Origin: Salvelinus alpinus
Taxonomy: Eukaryota > Chordata > Actinopteri > Salmoniformes > Salmonidae
Length of the DNA stretch: 64,000 nucleotides
Reading direction: 5' to 3'
Assembly (NCBI RefSeq): GCF_045679555.1
Contig: NC_092094.1
Span: forward strand, 35,356,430 to 35,420,429
This document shows, in pieces, positions 31,826-46,295 of the stretch (the stretch's first letter is position 1; the number at the start of each line of letters is the position of its first letter). The notes below the pieces were generated by a model. The model ran no database searches and had not been told where the DNA came from. It saw only the letters and a list, made by a program, of their open reading frames with translations. The position numbers were made by a program, and so were the translations under genes.

Positions 31826-33570
31826 ATCAAATCAAATTTTATTGGTCACATACGCATGGTTAGCAGATGTTATTGCGAGTGTAGCGAAATGCTTATGCTT
31901 CTAGATCCTACAGTTCAGCAGTATCTAACAGGTCATATCTAACAATTCCACAACAAAACCTAATATTTAACAAATTCCACAACCCAATACACACAATCTA
32001 GTAAAGGAATGGGATGAGAATATATAAGTATAAAATGTATGGATGAGCAGTGGCAGAGCAATAGATGCAATAGATAGTGAAGGATACAGTATATACATAT
32101 GAGACGAGTAATGCAAGATATGTTAATATTCTTAAAGTCACATTATTAAAGTGACAAGTGTTCCATTTATTAAAATGGCCAATGATATCAAGTCTGTAAG
32201 TAGGCAGCCGCCTCTCTGTGCTAGTGGTGGCTGTTTAACAATCTGATGGCCTTGATATAGAAGCTGTTTTTCAATCTCTCTGTCCCAGCTTTGATGCACC
32301 TGTACTGACAGCGCCTTCTGGATGGAAGTGGGGTGAACAGGTAGTGGCTCGGGTGGTTATTGTGCTTGATGATCTTTTTTGCCTTCCTGTGACATCGGGT
32401 GTTGTAGGTGTCCTGGAGGGCAGGTAGTTTGCCCCCGGTGATGCGTTGTGCAGACCGCACCACCCTCTGGAGAGCCCTGCGGTTGTGGGCGATGCAGTTG
32501 CTGTACCAGGCGGTGATACAGCCCGACAGGATGCTCTCAATTGTGCACCTGTAAAAGTTAATGAGGGTTTTCGGTGACATGCCACATTTTTTCAGCCTCC
32601 TGAGGTTGAAGAGGCGATGTTGCGTCTACTTCACCTCACTGTCTGTGTGCATGGACCATTTCAGTTTGTCGGTGATATGTACACCGAGGAACTTAAAAAG
32701 TTCCACCTTCTCCACTGCTATCCCATCGATGTGGATAGGGGGTTGCCTCCTTTGCTGTTTCCTGAAGTCCACGATCATCTATTTTGTTTTGTTGGCATTG
32801 AGTGAGAGGTTATTTTCCTGACACCAGACTCTGAGGCCGTCTCGTTGTTGTTGGTTAACAAGCCTACCACTGTAGTGTCGTCTGCAAACTTGATGATTGA
32901 GTTGGAGGCGTGCATGCCCACGCAGTCATGGGTGAACAGGGAGTACAGGAGAGGGCTGAGAACACACCCTTGTGGGGCCCAAGTGTTGAGGATCAGCGGA
33001 GTGGAGATGATGTTTCCTACCTTCACCACATGGGGGCGGTCCGTCAGGAAGTCCAGAACCCAGTTGCACAGGGTGGGGTCGAGACCCAGGGTCTCAAGCT
33101 TAATGATGAGTTTGGAGTGTACTATGGTGTTGAATGCTGAGCTGTAGTGAATGAACAGCATTCTTACATAGGTATTCCTCTTGTCTAGATGGGATAGGGC
33201 AGTGTGCAGTGTGATGGCGATTGCATCGTCTGTGGACCTATTGGGGCGGTAAGCAAATTGAAGTGGGTCTAGGGTGACAGGTAGGGTGGAGGTGATATGA
33301 TCCTTGACTAGTCTCTCAAAGCACTTCATGATGACAGAAGTGAGTGCTACGGGGTGATAGTCATTTAGTTCACTTACCTTAGCTTTCTTGGGAACAGGAA
33401 CAATGGTGGCCACCTTGAAGCATGTGGGGACAACAGACTGGGATAGGGATTGATTGAATATGTCCGTAAACACACCAGCCAGCTGGTCTGCGCATACTCT
33501 GTGGACGCGGCTAGGGATGCCGTCTGGGCCGGCAGCCTTGCGAGGGTTAAGACGTTTAAATGTTTAAATG
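31826..33570 (-). mobile_element. LINE (Rex/CR1-like), 5'-truncated
   Basis: The 3' end is at the left: on the minus strand the tail is ACCAATAAAATTTGATTTGA, a short tandem (TTTGA) end rather than poly(A), as in CR1-group LINEs. The 3' untranslated part covers 31826-32230, followed by the RT domains. It breaks off near 33570, inside the region before RT, so it is a 5'-truncated copy. Confidence 0.85.
32221..33530 (-). pseudogene. LINE reverse transcriptase, frame-broken
   Basis: 33473-32775 reads [67 protein letters not shown] and the catalytic FADDTTVV. The C-terminal part (32580-32221) has FYRCTIESILSGCITAWYSN and a basic tail ending AIRLLNSHH. Frame breaks occur near 32780 and 32590. The enzyme copied its own RNA at a nicked target. 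The first palm motif has IHYSSAF where other copies here have IDYSSAF, so a catalytic Asp is replaced by His. Confidence 0.85.
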
Positions 33571-36500
33571 ATTCCTGATCTGAAGGTCTGGTGTTCATCC
33601 TAATGGTAGACACTCGTTAGAAATGTTTGGGCTTTAATCCTATTCCAAACCTTAACCCTGAACTTAACCATTCGGAATGAATGCCTAAACTTCATGTTTT
33701 AACACTATCCCTAAATCTTGATGTTTGGAGAAATGGAATGATGCTGAGCAGGAGGAGCGACCTAGGGTGTTAAAACCACTTCAAATTTGATGTTTGGAGG
33801 AATGTGGATGAACATCAGAATCTGTCAAATAAACGTGGCTCTCTCATTGAAGAGCGCAGTGTGGACGATCTAAAAGGAACTGCCCTCACCTGGCATAAAC
33901 CAACTCTGAAAACACCCCGTACTGTAAATAGGAAAACCAAATAACAATTGGAGGCGCAACCTGTGTCAGCTGTGTGGAACAGGGGTGTATTCATTACGGA
34001 AACTGTTTAATACTGCAGTGGGCTAAATCAGGATCACACAGTGATCTTGGTAGTCTTAGTAGTTCTTGGTAGTCTTGAACAAATATACTTTGAAACCAAA
34101 GTATAGACCTCACACACGAGGATATGGGCTTAAAAAAGAAGACACCTGTACCATGTCAGATATAGTTGAAATGTATTACTTTTTTGAGTTTGCATCCCAA
34201 TATTATTCTTTATATACTGTACATCACAGAAGACTGAAATAGAACAAAACCGTTTGACATAGAAACACCAGATTTTCAGCTGTTTTTTAATGTTTTTAAA
34301 TTATGAAAAATATGAATAACATTCCACCCGAGGCCACTAGTCATTTGACTGCAGGAAAGGGCTACGACTCAAACAGAGCAAACGTAACGAAACGGGGAGG
34401 CACCTACTTGAATTTATCTTATTGAAATACTCATTTGCGTTTTCCATTTTGGTGTAAGTGGTTTCTGTGCCACAGAATCGGCGTAATGATTAGATCGCAG
34501 TTTAGCATTTCAAACAAACAAAACAAATACACACATTTTTAAATAAGTTGTATGATAACCCCCATTAGCCTACAAAGCAAACGTTTGAAGGAAATGGCAA
34601 TATAATAGTTAGATTACAATTACATTTTTGTAGCAAGTAGCAACCATTAAGTCTGTTTGTGTGGAGAGAAGAGGAGGGAGTTCACAGGCACATCATCACA
34701 ACAAGCCTGATTTTGTAAGCTATTTCTTCATGCTGTGGCAAAACCCAACTGGATTAGTTGATTTGTTTTGCAAAAAAATGGAGCAGAAGATTGTTGTTTC
34801 ATCTGCTGGCTGGTTATTGACTCATGCCACACGTGATTTGACAATCTGCTTGGGGTGGGTCGTTAAGATCCACGGGAGTTGGTGTGGGAAAACAAAATTA
34901 ATCTTCATGGCTATGGGTCACGTCAACAGGACAGAAGTGTATTGATTAAACGTCAGCTTCCCAGGTGAAGATGATTCATTTACTCAGAGGAGGCCTCAGT
35001 AGACAATCCATCATATAATATTCACAGGAAGATTCAAACAAACAGAACATCACTGCATGTTGACATAAGCTCAATGTATTCAAATGTAGCCTTCAATTCT
35101 GTGAGTCCAGGAGACAAGCCATTTAAACCATTTTACATTGGTTTGTAATTAAATTAGGCTTGTCTTACGTGCAGCAACCAGTTCAAAGCCCATAACGATA
35201 TACAGTGCTTATTTATTTACAATGGGTGTTGTGGTTTTTCATAGTGTTTCATCTCTACAACTAATGCTGATTAGAAATGTAGGCTACAGTGTTAAAGTCT
35301 TGCAGGTGTTTACAAAGTTTTGCACATGTGCCAGGTGATAGAAATGTCAATGGCAATACGGGAGCTCAAAAAGTAACTGGCAAGGTGAGTATATGTTATG
35401 ACCAGACCCTGCCTAGGCTCGCTAGGTCAGTTTCTCTCTCCCAAAGTTACAGTTATTGAATTAGCAATGCAACCATCAGTTTCATATTATGATCATATGA
35501 TGTAGAACTTGCTGCTTACCATGTTCCAAAAATGATGTACACTATAGAAGTCTTGTAATAAACCAGCAGATTACCTCTCAAAGTTGAAAGTTGGAATTGC
35601 TGTATAAAGTTACAACTGTGTCCACATGTTTAGATGGACAGGAAGCTGCCTCCAGATTGGGCATTGCATGTCAAGATGCAATGTTAATTGTGTTTATGCA
35701 CTGTGCAGTTCAGGGTAAAGAGTTAGGCCAAGGGTAATGATCTGTGCTGGCTGAAGTAGGATCATTGCCCTCAACCCTTTTTGTCTTCTAAATCTGGAGG
35801 GAGATGTAGTATCTGGGGTTGGTGTGTGTGGCAGAGTTGCAGGCGGGTAAAGGCTTGAGCCACCAGTCTGACCTCAGGGCCTTGGAAAAGCATTCTACTG
35901 AAGAGGGTAGAGACACTGCGACAGGGGTAGCTTGGATCCTCAACAAGCCTAAGGGCACCCCCCCTAAGTCCATATGGGACAAATTTTAGGGAGAGACATT
36001 CTAAGGAGAGCACTGGCAGTACATGGTCTCCAAGCTGGCCATGAGCGTTCAGTGACAGATAACCTTGCCCTGTCGCCACCCTCACCAATGTGTCAGCTGA
36101 TATTACTGTGACTGACGTTGACCCAGCACTCCAGTCCTATGAGTTTTGAGGGTCTGTATAACCTTACCCTGGCAAACAGTCAGTTATAAAGGTTAGACAT
36201 GGGGCGTGGTACTGTTTATTATGAAGCCATCTTCAGCTGTGCCCTGTGTCCTATGGAAGACAAGGGAAAATGCTTTTGGTGCTTCATGTGAAATAGAATA
36301 GCAAGTTCCTGGTTTTAGAGATTGGGGCATGTAGGGTATGGTTGTACATGAGCACAGTGCTTTTTCCCCTAGCTATTTTTGTTTATGTGTTCAATCTTTG
36401 TTTTTTGGGGGGTGAATTCAGATTAATCTTGTCATTGCCTCGCAAAATAATTTGGAGATCATGAATATGCTGCATATAACTCAGTTGTTACCATTCCCTT

Positions 36501-37455
36501 TGTAAAATATCCTAGTTATATCTCTAGTTATATCTCTAACAATGGCATGAAACAAAACTAAATGCAACTCTAATATGATTGTTAGATAACTGAAGTTTGC
36601 ACCATCTTTCAGGATTTGTATTGTAAAAAGCTTTAGAATAGTCTAACTGGGCCCGCTGTGCCAGGGACAGAGCTGCATTAAACATGGATGACAGTAGAGA
36701 GGAGAGCTGCCGTTTCTATGATTTCCTGCTAATAAAATATGCAATGACCCGCACTGCACACAAAACTGATATCATGAACATTATGTTTCAGAGTTAATGT
36801 TGTGTGCTGTGCCTTGCTGGGCTACCCCTGCACTAAGAGCATGCTTTTGATATGCTACATGCCCCCATCCACTCAGACTGTTCTGTTGGGATTTATGTGT
36901 GGACTCTTAGAATGATGAAGTACATGATGCTATCTTCTGATTTTTCATGTCCAGCCCATTGTTATAGGCAGCATTTGTTTTTATTCAGTAACTTAACCTT
37001 GCTGAAATTCAACCTGTGAGTTTGACTGCCTTTTCTTATCATTCTAGGAAATGCGATGCCATATTATGTCACAGATGGGGACAGTAAAATCTGACATTTG
37101 TATTAGATTTATGAATAAGAAATGTCAACAGTTCAGTGCAAGGGTAATGTGCTCAATTTCAATCTCTTTTTGTTAGAGGAATTAATTATGAAACACCAAG
37201 AATTATGCATACTAAGGTGACTTCTCCGTATTGCCTTAACAAAGGGCTAATTCCCATTGAGCTCTGTAGGAGTTGAAAGGCTTTATGTAATGCACCATTT
37301 GAAAAAGAAACTCATCTGCAGTGTGAAACACAAGGCAAGAACTATTGAACCTTTAATGGTTAGTATCCTCACCGCGAGTTCAAACTAAAGTCAGAGGCAT
37401 CACTATCTCTCTCTCATTTTTGATAGGATGTGAGTTTCTTCATGACCTAGGGATT
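33571..37455. other. Single-copy-looking DNA, no gene identified
   Basis: 33600-33830 contains CCTTAACCATTCGGAATGAA and related phrases found in common fish repeats. The rest shows no transposon ends, no coding motif and no RNA gene. The frames at 34661-34945 and 35771-36088 lack codon or domain support. The stretch 36640-36800 is less AT-rich and free of repeats, which would suit a conserved non-coding element, but a single sequence cannot show conservation. Confidence 0.45.
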
Positions 37456-37917
37456 TTAAAGGCCCAGTGCAGTCAAAAACGTGATTTCCTGTGTTTTCTA
37501 TATATTTCCACACTTTGAGGTTGGAATAATACTGTGAAATTGTGAAAAAAAGATGATAATGTCCTTTTAGTGTATGAGCTGTTTGAAAAGACCGAATGAC
37601 ATTTCAGCCTGTTTTGGTGGATGTAGTTTTGACCTGCCTGGTGACATCCCCAGGTGGTAAATTAGTTAATAGACCAATAAGAAATTGAGTTTCACCTCTC
37701 AGCCAAAAACAGATAGTTTTCAGTTTTCCCCTCCTCACTCAGACCCCTCCCAGACAGTCCTAGCAAAATTATTGCCTGAGAAATAGTTTTTTTTGCTAAG
37801 AAGCTATTTTTGTTTCTTTTTGACCATCTTAATTTAAAACAGTCACATTAAGTTACTTAATTGTTACCCAGAAATGGTTTGGAATTGTCATAAAAATGGC
37901 TGCGTTGAACCTTTTAA
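37456..37917. mobile_element. MITE with TTTAAAGGCCCA-type ends (~460 bp)
   Basis: TTAAAGGCCCAGTGCAGTC at the left pairs imperfectly with GGCTGCGTTGAACCTTTTAA at the right. The interior (AACGTGATTTCCTGTGTTTT, CTGCCTGGTGACATCCCCAG, GACCCCTCCCAGACAGTCCT) is one I recognise as a repeated salmonid unit. Its superfamily is uncertain and it carries no coding sequence. Confidence 0.7.
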
Positions 37918-38964
37918 ATAATGTGTCCCAACTGCATTCAATCTCTGCTCTGTGGGTTTCTACCTGTTTTACCATTACATGACCTCAGCAGTGTTGGCTC
38001 TAAATTATCGCTGAAGCTGGGGAAAAACACATGCATTGAAATATTAGTCATGGTTTAGACAGGGTTCTTCATTTTGTTACTGACATATGACAACAATGCC
38101 TTATTCCATTTATTTCCCCCTGAAAATGTAACCAATAAATGATACATGCTACATGAACTCTTTTGTTTTTAGACAGAGGCTAGTTGTTGAGAGCGGTATT
38201 TTGAACCAATGTAAGAATAAGTGGCTTTTCAATTGCACATTGTTATTTTCCTCTTAAATGAAATCCTATTCTATTGTAAGTCAAAATTATTAGTTAGTTA
38301 GATACTGATTAGCCTATGTCATCCAAAGTGTACTTGGTCATCTGTCATGAAGAGGTTGCAGTGCCCATTAGAGCACACCACCTTCTAACAGTACTGGAAA
38401 GACCTCGAAATACAGTACTGTATGGCAAACCTGTGCAAGACATTGGTTGCAAGACAAGAGTCCTGTCCTTTTGAAGTTGACTTAGTTGTTGGCCATTCTC
38501 TGAAAATGATTATTTGTCTGACTCTGACCCAGATGTTGTAAGGACATGTTTGTCACTGCAGAGGGCAGGGAAAAATATTTCAGTTAATTCCTTCACCCCC
38601 CCCAATCCCAAAATGAACTCCCTCCTCCAACTGTCATTGTAAATGAGTAATCACATGCAGGCCACTGCCTCTGTGAACCACACAAACATGAGCACGGTGC
38701 AAACTGTAGGGACTTTTCAACACCTTTGTGTGCTGTTATGGATGAAATTAAGTCTGTTCAAAATACATGGCAGTCTAGAAATATGGGATGGGAGGGGTGG
38801 AGGAGCAGAAAATGCCCAGAGCTGTAAATTGTCAGATTCTGTTGAAATTGGGGTGAAATCCTGCATGACGACACTTACTGTTGATGCCCTCTGAATGAAC
38901 CAGGGGGGAAAAAAGGGGAGTGGGGGAGGGGGTAGTTAGAACAGAATACATGATTACAATCTCA
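37918..38964. other. No gene seen (37.9-39.0 kb)
   Basis: AT-rich DNA. The plus frame at 38643-38894 (83 codons) has no motif. A poly-purine stretch at 38908-38933 is the only notable feature. Confidence 0.45.
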
Positions 38965-39086
38965 GGAACACTTTATTTTAAAGGTCCATAATAAACAATT
39001 TATAAGACATTTACAGTTTGCTCACCATTTATTAATCATTACGCCCACATTTGTAAATGTAAGTCAGCTAGTTATTATCACATATA

Positions 39087-39871
39087 CAGTGCATTCCAAA
39101 AGTATTCAGACCCCTTGACTTTTTCCACATTTTGTTATGTTACAGCCTTATTCTAAAAATTATTTAAAAAAATTTCCCCTCATCAATCTTCACACAATAC
39201 CTCATAATGACAAAGCAAAAGCAATAAAAAAAAAAACATTTTTGATAATGTATTAAATATCACATTTACAGTATTCAGACCCTTTACTGATCAGTACTTT
39301 GTTGAAGCACCTTTGGCAGCGATTACAGCCTCGAGTCTTCTTGGATATGACGCTACAAGCTTGGCACACCTGTATTTGGGGAGTTAATCACATTCTTCTC
39401 TGAAGATCATCTCAAGCTCTGTCAGGTTGGATGGAGAGCGTCACTGCACAGCTATTTTCAGGTCTCGCCAGAGATGTTCGATCGGGTTCAAGTACAGGCT
39501 CTGGCTGGGCCACTCAAGGACATTCAGAGACTTGTCCCGAAGCCACTCTTGCATTGTCTTGGCTGTGTGCTTGGAAGGTGAACCTTCACCCTAATCTGAG
39601 GTCCAGAGCGCTTTGAAGCAGGTTTTCATCAAGGATCTCTATGTACTTTGCTCCATTCATCTTCCCTCGATCCTGACTAGTCTCCCAGTCGCTGCAGCTG
39701 AGAAACATCCCCACAGGATGATGCTGCCACCACCATGCTTCACCGTAGGAATGGTGCCTGGTTTCCTCCAGACGTGATGCTTGGCAATCAGGCCAAAGTG
39801 TTCAATCTTGGTTTCATCAGACTAGAGAATCTTGTTTATCATGGTCTGAGAGTCCTTTAGGTGCCTGGCTC
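39087..39871 (-). mobile_element. Tc1 fragment, minus orientation
   Basis: It begins with the end CAGTGCATTCCAAAAGTATT after TA (39085-39086) and is the same family as 29566-31175. It carries the C-terminal two thirds of a transposase on the minus strand, with many stops. The N-terminal third and the other end are missing, cut at about 39871 next to the following fragment. Confidence 0.85.
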
Positions 39872-40848
39872 TCATGAGGACCGCCACAGGAAATGAAGAC
39901 CCAGAGTTAACTCTGCTGCAGAGGATAAGTTCATTAGAGTTAACTGCACCTCAGATTGCAGCCCAAATAAATGCTTCACAGAGTTCAAGTAACAGACACA
40001 TCTCAACTGTTCAGAGGAGGCTGCGTTAATCTGGCATTCATGGTCGAATTTCTGCAAATAAACCACTACTAAAGGACACCAATATTAATAAGAGACTTGC
40101 TTGGGCCAAGAAACACGAGCAATGGACATTAGACAGGTGGAAATCTGTTCTTTGGTCTGATTTGTCCAAATTTGTGATCTTGGATCCAACTGCCATGTCT
40201 TTGTGAGACGCAAAGTAGATGAACGGATGATCTCCGCATATGTAGTTCCCACAGTGAAGCATGGAAGAGCAGGGGAGATGGTGTGGTGGTGCTTTTCTGG
40301 TTACACTGTCTGTGATTTAATTAGAATTCAAGGCACACTTAACCACCATGGCTACCACAGCATTCTGCAGCGATACGCCATCCCATCTGGTTTGCACTTA
40401 GTCCCACTATCATTTGTTTTTCAACAGGACAATGACCCAACACACCTCCAGGCTGTGTAAGGGCTATTTGACAAAGAAGGAGAGTGATGGAGTGCTGCAT
40501 CAGATGACCTGGCCTCCACAATCACCCGACCTCAACCAAATTGAGATGGTTTGGGATGAGTTGGACCGCAAAGTGAAGGAAAAGCAGCCAACAAGTGCTC
40601 AGAATATGCGGGAACTCCTTCAAGACTGTTGGAAAAGTTTTCCAAGGGAAGCTGGTTGAGAGAATGCCAAGAGTGTGCAAAGATGTCATCAAGGCAAAGG
40701 GTGGCAACTCTTTTTAGTTATTACCTGATTCCAGATGTGTTATTTCATAGTTTGGATGTCTTCACTATTTTTCTACAATGTAAAAAATAATAAAATTAAA
40801 GAAAAACCCTTGAATGAGTAGGTGTATCCAAAAGTGTGACTGGTACTG
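39872..40848 (+). mobile_element. Tc1 fragment of another family, plus orientation
   Basis: It starts inside a transposase gene at the junction and ends with AAAAGTGTGACTGGTACTG before TA (40849-40850). The first part of the element is lost. Its sequence differs from the neighbouring fragment, so two families are joined N-terminal part to N-terminal part. Confidence 0.85.
39880..40715 (+). pseudogene. Tc1 transposase C-terminal two thirds, broken
   Basis: Pieces include a conserved KRLAWAKKH-like region around 40095-40120 and a GGxxMVWWCFSG-like motif at 40262-40300. QQDNDPTHLQAV carries the second D (40425-40460) and NQIEMVWDELDRKVKEKQP the glutamate (40540-40580). The first catalytic D is replaced: the region reads WSDLSK in place of WSDESK, keeping the D but losing the adjacent E. 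Frameshifts occur near 40200 and 40455. Confidence 0.75.
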
Positions 40849-41607
40849 TATATATATTCCTTAAACATACTGTGTTCTGTGCTTATTCTTTTACCAGGTA
40901 CTGCTGGGAATGTCTTAGCTTGACTACTCACACTAAATTCTTCCGATGCTCTGTCATTGGCTACATACTTTAGTCTGAGACGGCCATAATTGAAGTTGTT
41001 TGTGACGACGAGGGGTGGGAGTGGCGTTGTACAAAACAATGTAATTTGCACAATCAGAGTATCAAAGCCAATTACGAATTTTCAAGCTGCTGCTTTACAC
41101 ACGTGTATTCTGGCTCTGGCCCAACCCATCGGTATCTGGACCAGTCAGATGCCCCCGAATGTGATTGCATTCGGTGAAGGGTCAGGGAAGTACTCAGATC
41201 CTGACTCATTGCGGAAAATTAACTAATGTGTGTGGCGTAGCATTTGGCCGGAGTAAGGAGTCTGGAATGTCTACTAAAAGCATGTCTATCTTTTTGTAAA
41301 AGATTACACTGCTCAACTCAAAACCATTTCTAAAGTATTTATGAAGTATAAATAGCGCTCATTTTAGTTTAGGGACTGCAAAAGTACTTTACTAATGATT
41401 AGTAAAAGGTTTATAAATGTGGGAGTAATGATTAATAAATGGTGAACACACAATTTATATATGCCTTTACAAATGGTTTATTACGGACCCTTAAAATAAA
41501 GTGTCACCGATACAGTAAATTAATTTATTCTAGATCTTTTTACTTTGATGGACAGAAAAGTCTGACTTTATTGAAATACTATTAGAATGTAAATACTGAA
41601 AATAACT

Positions 41608-41788
41608 GATAAGAAAAACAAAAGCACATCCAAAATATGATCAGGGATTCTCTGTGTTGTTAACTTATTTCACCGATAAGAAAAACATAACCACACCCAA
41701 ACTGTGATCAGGGATTCTCTGTGTTGTTAACTTATTTCACCGATAAGAAAAACATAACCACACCCAAACTGTGATCAGAAAATCTCTG
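41608..41788. repeat. 67 bp minisatellite, ~2.7 copies
   Basis: Units begin GATAAGAAAAACA at 41608, 41675 and 41742. Units two and three are nearly identical, and the first differs at several positions. Each contains GTGATCAGGGATTCTCTG and TTAACTTATTTCACC. Confidence 0.92.
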
Positions 41789-43280
41789 TTTTATTAAAAC
41801 CTATAAGCCAATTGCAGTTCTACTTGGTATTCCAAAGAGACCAAAACATAATTGAGTATTTTCTTTCCCATTTAAGCTAAATACTGTATCACTTAATAGA
41901 CAAGGGCAGACTGATGTGATGACCTGCTGATGAGGGCTGTGTTCTCCCTCATGGTCACCCATTGGGAAAGAGAAAAATCACTAAGGGAAATGGTCAACAT
42001 CAGAAAACCATGCCTCTGCTTCTGACCATGCATTCAGTGCTTCTGAGTCTGACCATGAATTCACTGATGCCCCCTTGTTCAAGAAGACAATAGAAAAGGA
42101 CAGGCTATACTGGGAGTCAAATCGAAGGTTAATTGGAGCCAGGATAAGGTCAACCAACTTGACCAATATACCCAGGAGGAATAACCAGCCCTTGGTGACA
42201 GAGACCTCTGCATATCTGCACAGTACATTACATATATCCATAATGGGCTGATAATGGACTCCTGAAGTGAGTGAGGGTGACATATATCCATCTTTCCAGC
42301 ACTCATTTCCCCTGAAAGCATTTGAAAGTGTGTGTGTGCGTGTTTATGCTGTGCTTCACTGTCAATGTTGTTATTAGAGATGCAACCTCCATGAAAACCG
42401 ACAGGACTTGGCACCAAATTCCAGACACCTCGTGGTCATGACATTACCATCCCCTCCAGTTAGAGTAGCACCACACATGGTTTGACAACAACTTCTCAGC
42501 TGGATGGTTAAAAAGAGGAAACACTCCCATTCTGCATTGTTATTAATATAGAACTGAGATATGCAATATTGAGAATAAACCTTATGTAACACTTTGAATA
42601 AAGTGTTTGTTTGAAACCGCTGTTTCTATGTTCAAGTTCTGTGTCCACCAGAAAATTGCATAGAAATGTCCCTTGCAGGAGTGTATTCAATTCAGCATCC
42701 TTTATTAAATCCCTTCCCATGATGTTTCAGCTTCAATTGTGCACAGAAAACAAGGTGCCTCAGAAATAAATAGACAAGGAGCATTTAAAAATAAAGTGTG
42801 AAAAGCAAAGCAAAAATAATCTAACAGTTTAGCAGAGGAAATTGGCCTGCCCTTTCTTTTTTTTTTTTTTTTTTACACAGACAAAAATTACATTTGCAAT
42901 GGGCTTGGTTTCTCTGTGACCTGGACCAGACTGATGTATAATCCAGTCAGGCAGAACCAGGACCTGTGATCCCGCACAGATTGTATTAAATTCATATTTC
43001 TGGCCTCCTGCGGTTGAATAACAAACCTTCTGCATGAAGTTCCTTGCAAGTCATGGTGGACGTTGGAAAAAGAGCATGCATCTTCTTTCTAGAATAGATT
43101 TTTATCCCAGCAAAAACTATTTGTGTAATTTTGTCATTTACTGATGTGGTTGGAGGCCCATGTCAATTGCATTACACTCTTTTAATTTCTGGAAACGATT
43201 TGTTCATGCAGGTTACTGCATCATGTACAATGAGCCTATTTGTTCAACCACCAGGCAGCTCGATTTAGAATAGCACAGAC
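41789..43280. other. No gene seen (41.8-43.3 kb)
   Basis: Several overlapping minus frames of 68-112 codons (41981-43035) show no domain, and those in different frames cannot all be real. A T-run at 42857-42874 is present. No repeat boundary recognised. Confidence 0.45.
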
Positions 43281-44062
43281 CAGTGGTGGTCGGTGCCGTT
43301 TCAGATGAGGGAGGACGATTTTATTTATTTATGAGCAGGGCCTTATTTCTATTACAGCATATTGGATGACTGTCATTCATATTCCATTCATCCAGCCTCA
43401 ATGTAACATCAATAGGTTTAGGTTACTACATGATACTCGAATCTTCCCTATACCCATCATGAGGTTGCTACAATCGAAGTGCAGTTAGTTTAACAAGAAT
43501 TTAAGCTTTCTGTGTTCTTGTTCCTTACAACCTCATACTAATCGCATTAGCCTACGTTTGCTCAACCGTCCCGCGGGGGCCCCACCGATCCTGTAGAGGT
43601 TTTAAGAAAACATTTTCAACAGAATTGGCGGAATGAATACACCACCGGTTTCGCGCAAACAGTTCACTTTCAAAGCAGCCACATACACAGCAAGGTCCCT
43701 TTGATCGTTGGAGGATTCCTCCTTGCATCTATGCACCCTCCTCCTCTCACCTTTTCCCTTTGCTTGTGGACTAAAGTGCACACATCTGCTGTTTGTGACA
43801 AGGCGAAATAACCTTTCCAAGCCAAACCTTCATATCATAACTGCTAACCACTACACACAGCCTATCTACATTGTTGTCACCACATTAGCTAACGTCAAGT
43901 CAACATAGCTACTAGAACTAACGCGTTAGTAAACCTGCTACAATCACAGTGTACAATTAGCAAGCAGTTTACACCGGCGGGCCCTGGTGGCAAAAAAAAT
44001 TGAAAAACAAAAGCTTACCTTGACTTGGAAGAGTTCCCGTGTTGGATAGTCATAGCCAGCTA

Positions 44063-45667
<1,605 letters not shown>

Positions 45668-46295
45668 TAGGTAACATAACATCCCTTTTTATTTGAGCCA
45701 GGTGTTTGAGTAGGCTAAACTAGCTAGCTAAGTAAGTGAAACAAATATAGCTATCTCTCTCGCTCTTTTGCTTCTCCTTCATTTTTTAAAAGAAACTAGT
45801 TATTTCCAAACTGTTCAATTATTGTCTTTCTCTCTCTTTGAGTCAACTACTCACCATATTTTATGTGCTGCAGTGCTAGCTAGCTGTAGCTTATGCTTTC
45901 AGTACTAGAGTCATTCTCTGATCCTTTGATTGGGTGGACAACATGTCAGTTCATGCTGCAGAGCTCTGATAGGTTGGAGGATGTCCTCCGGATGTTGTCA
46001 TAATTACTGTGTAGATCTATGGAAGGGGGTGAGAACCACGAGCTTCCTAGGTTTTGTGTTGAAGTCAATGTATCCAGGGGAGGATGGAAACTAGCGGTCT
46101 TCCGGCTACACCATGGCGCTACCCTACAGAGTGCTGGTGAGGGTACTGTAGAACTTCATTGTAAAACTTTGTGTTTTAATCAATTATTTGGTGACGTGAA
46201 TATATTTAGTGTACTTTTATCTAAAAAGGATAACTTTTTCTGAAATTGACTGAGGAGGATGGTTCTCCCCTTCCTCCTCTGAGGAGCCTCCACTG

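Larger units (their letters stand above)
38965..41508. mobile_element. Terminal-inverted-repeat element hosting two Tc1 fragments
   Basis: The left end AACACTTTATTTTAAAGGTC, with CACCATTTATTAATCATTAC and CCACATTTGTAAATG, mirrors the right end GACCCTTAAAATAAAGTGTC, with GTAATGATTAATAAATGGTG and CATTTATAAA. The arms are about 120 bp. The interior from 40860 to 41390 (TGACGACGAGGGGTGGGAGT and the following) is element or older repeat sequence. The Tc1 fragments occupy 39087-40848. Confidence 0.75.

Noticed and set aside
35771..36088. 105-codon minus frame
   Set aside because: Composition is unremarkable, with no domain or exon signals on either side.
41981..42417. Overlapping minus frames of 100 and 112 codons
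   Set aside because: They overlap each other in different frames and neither shows a motif or splice context.
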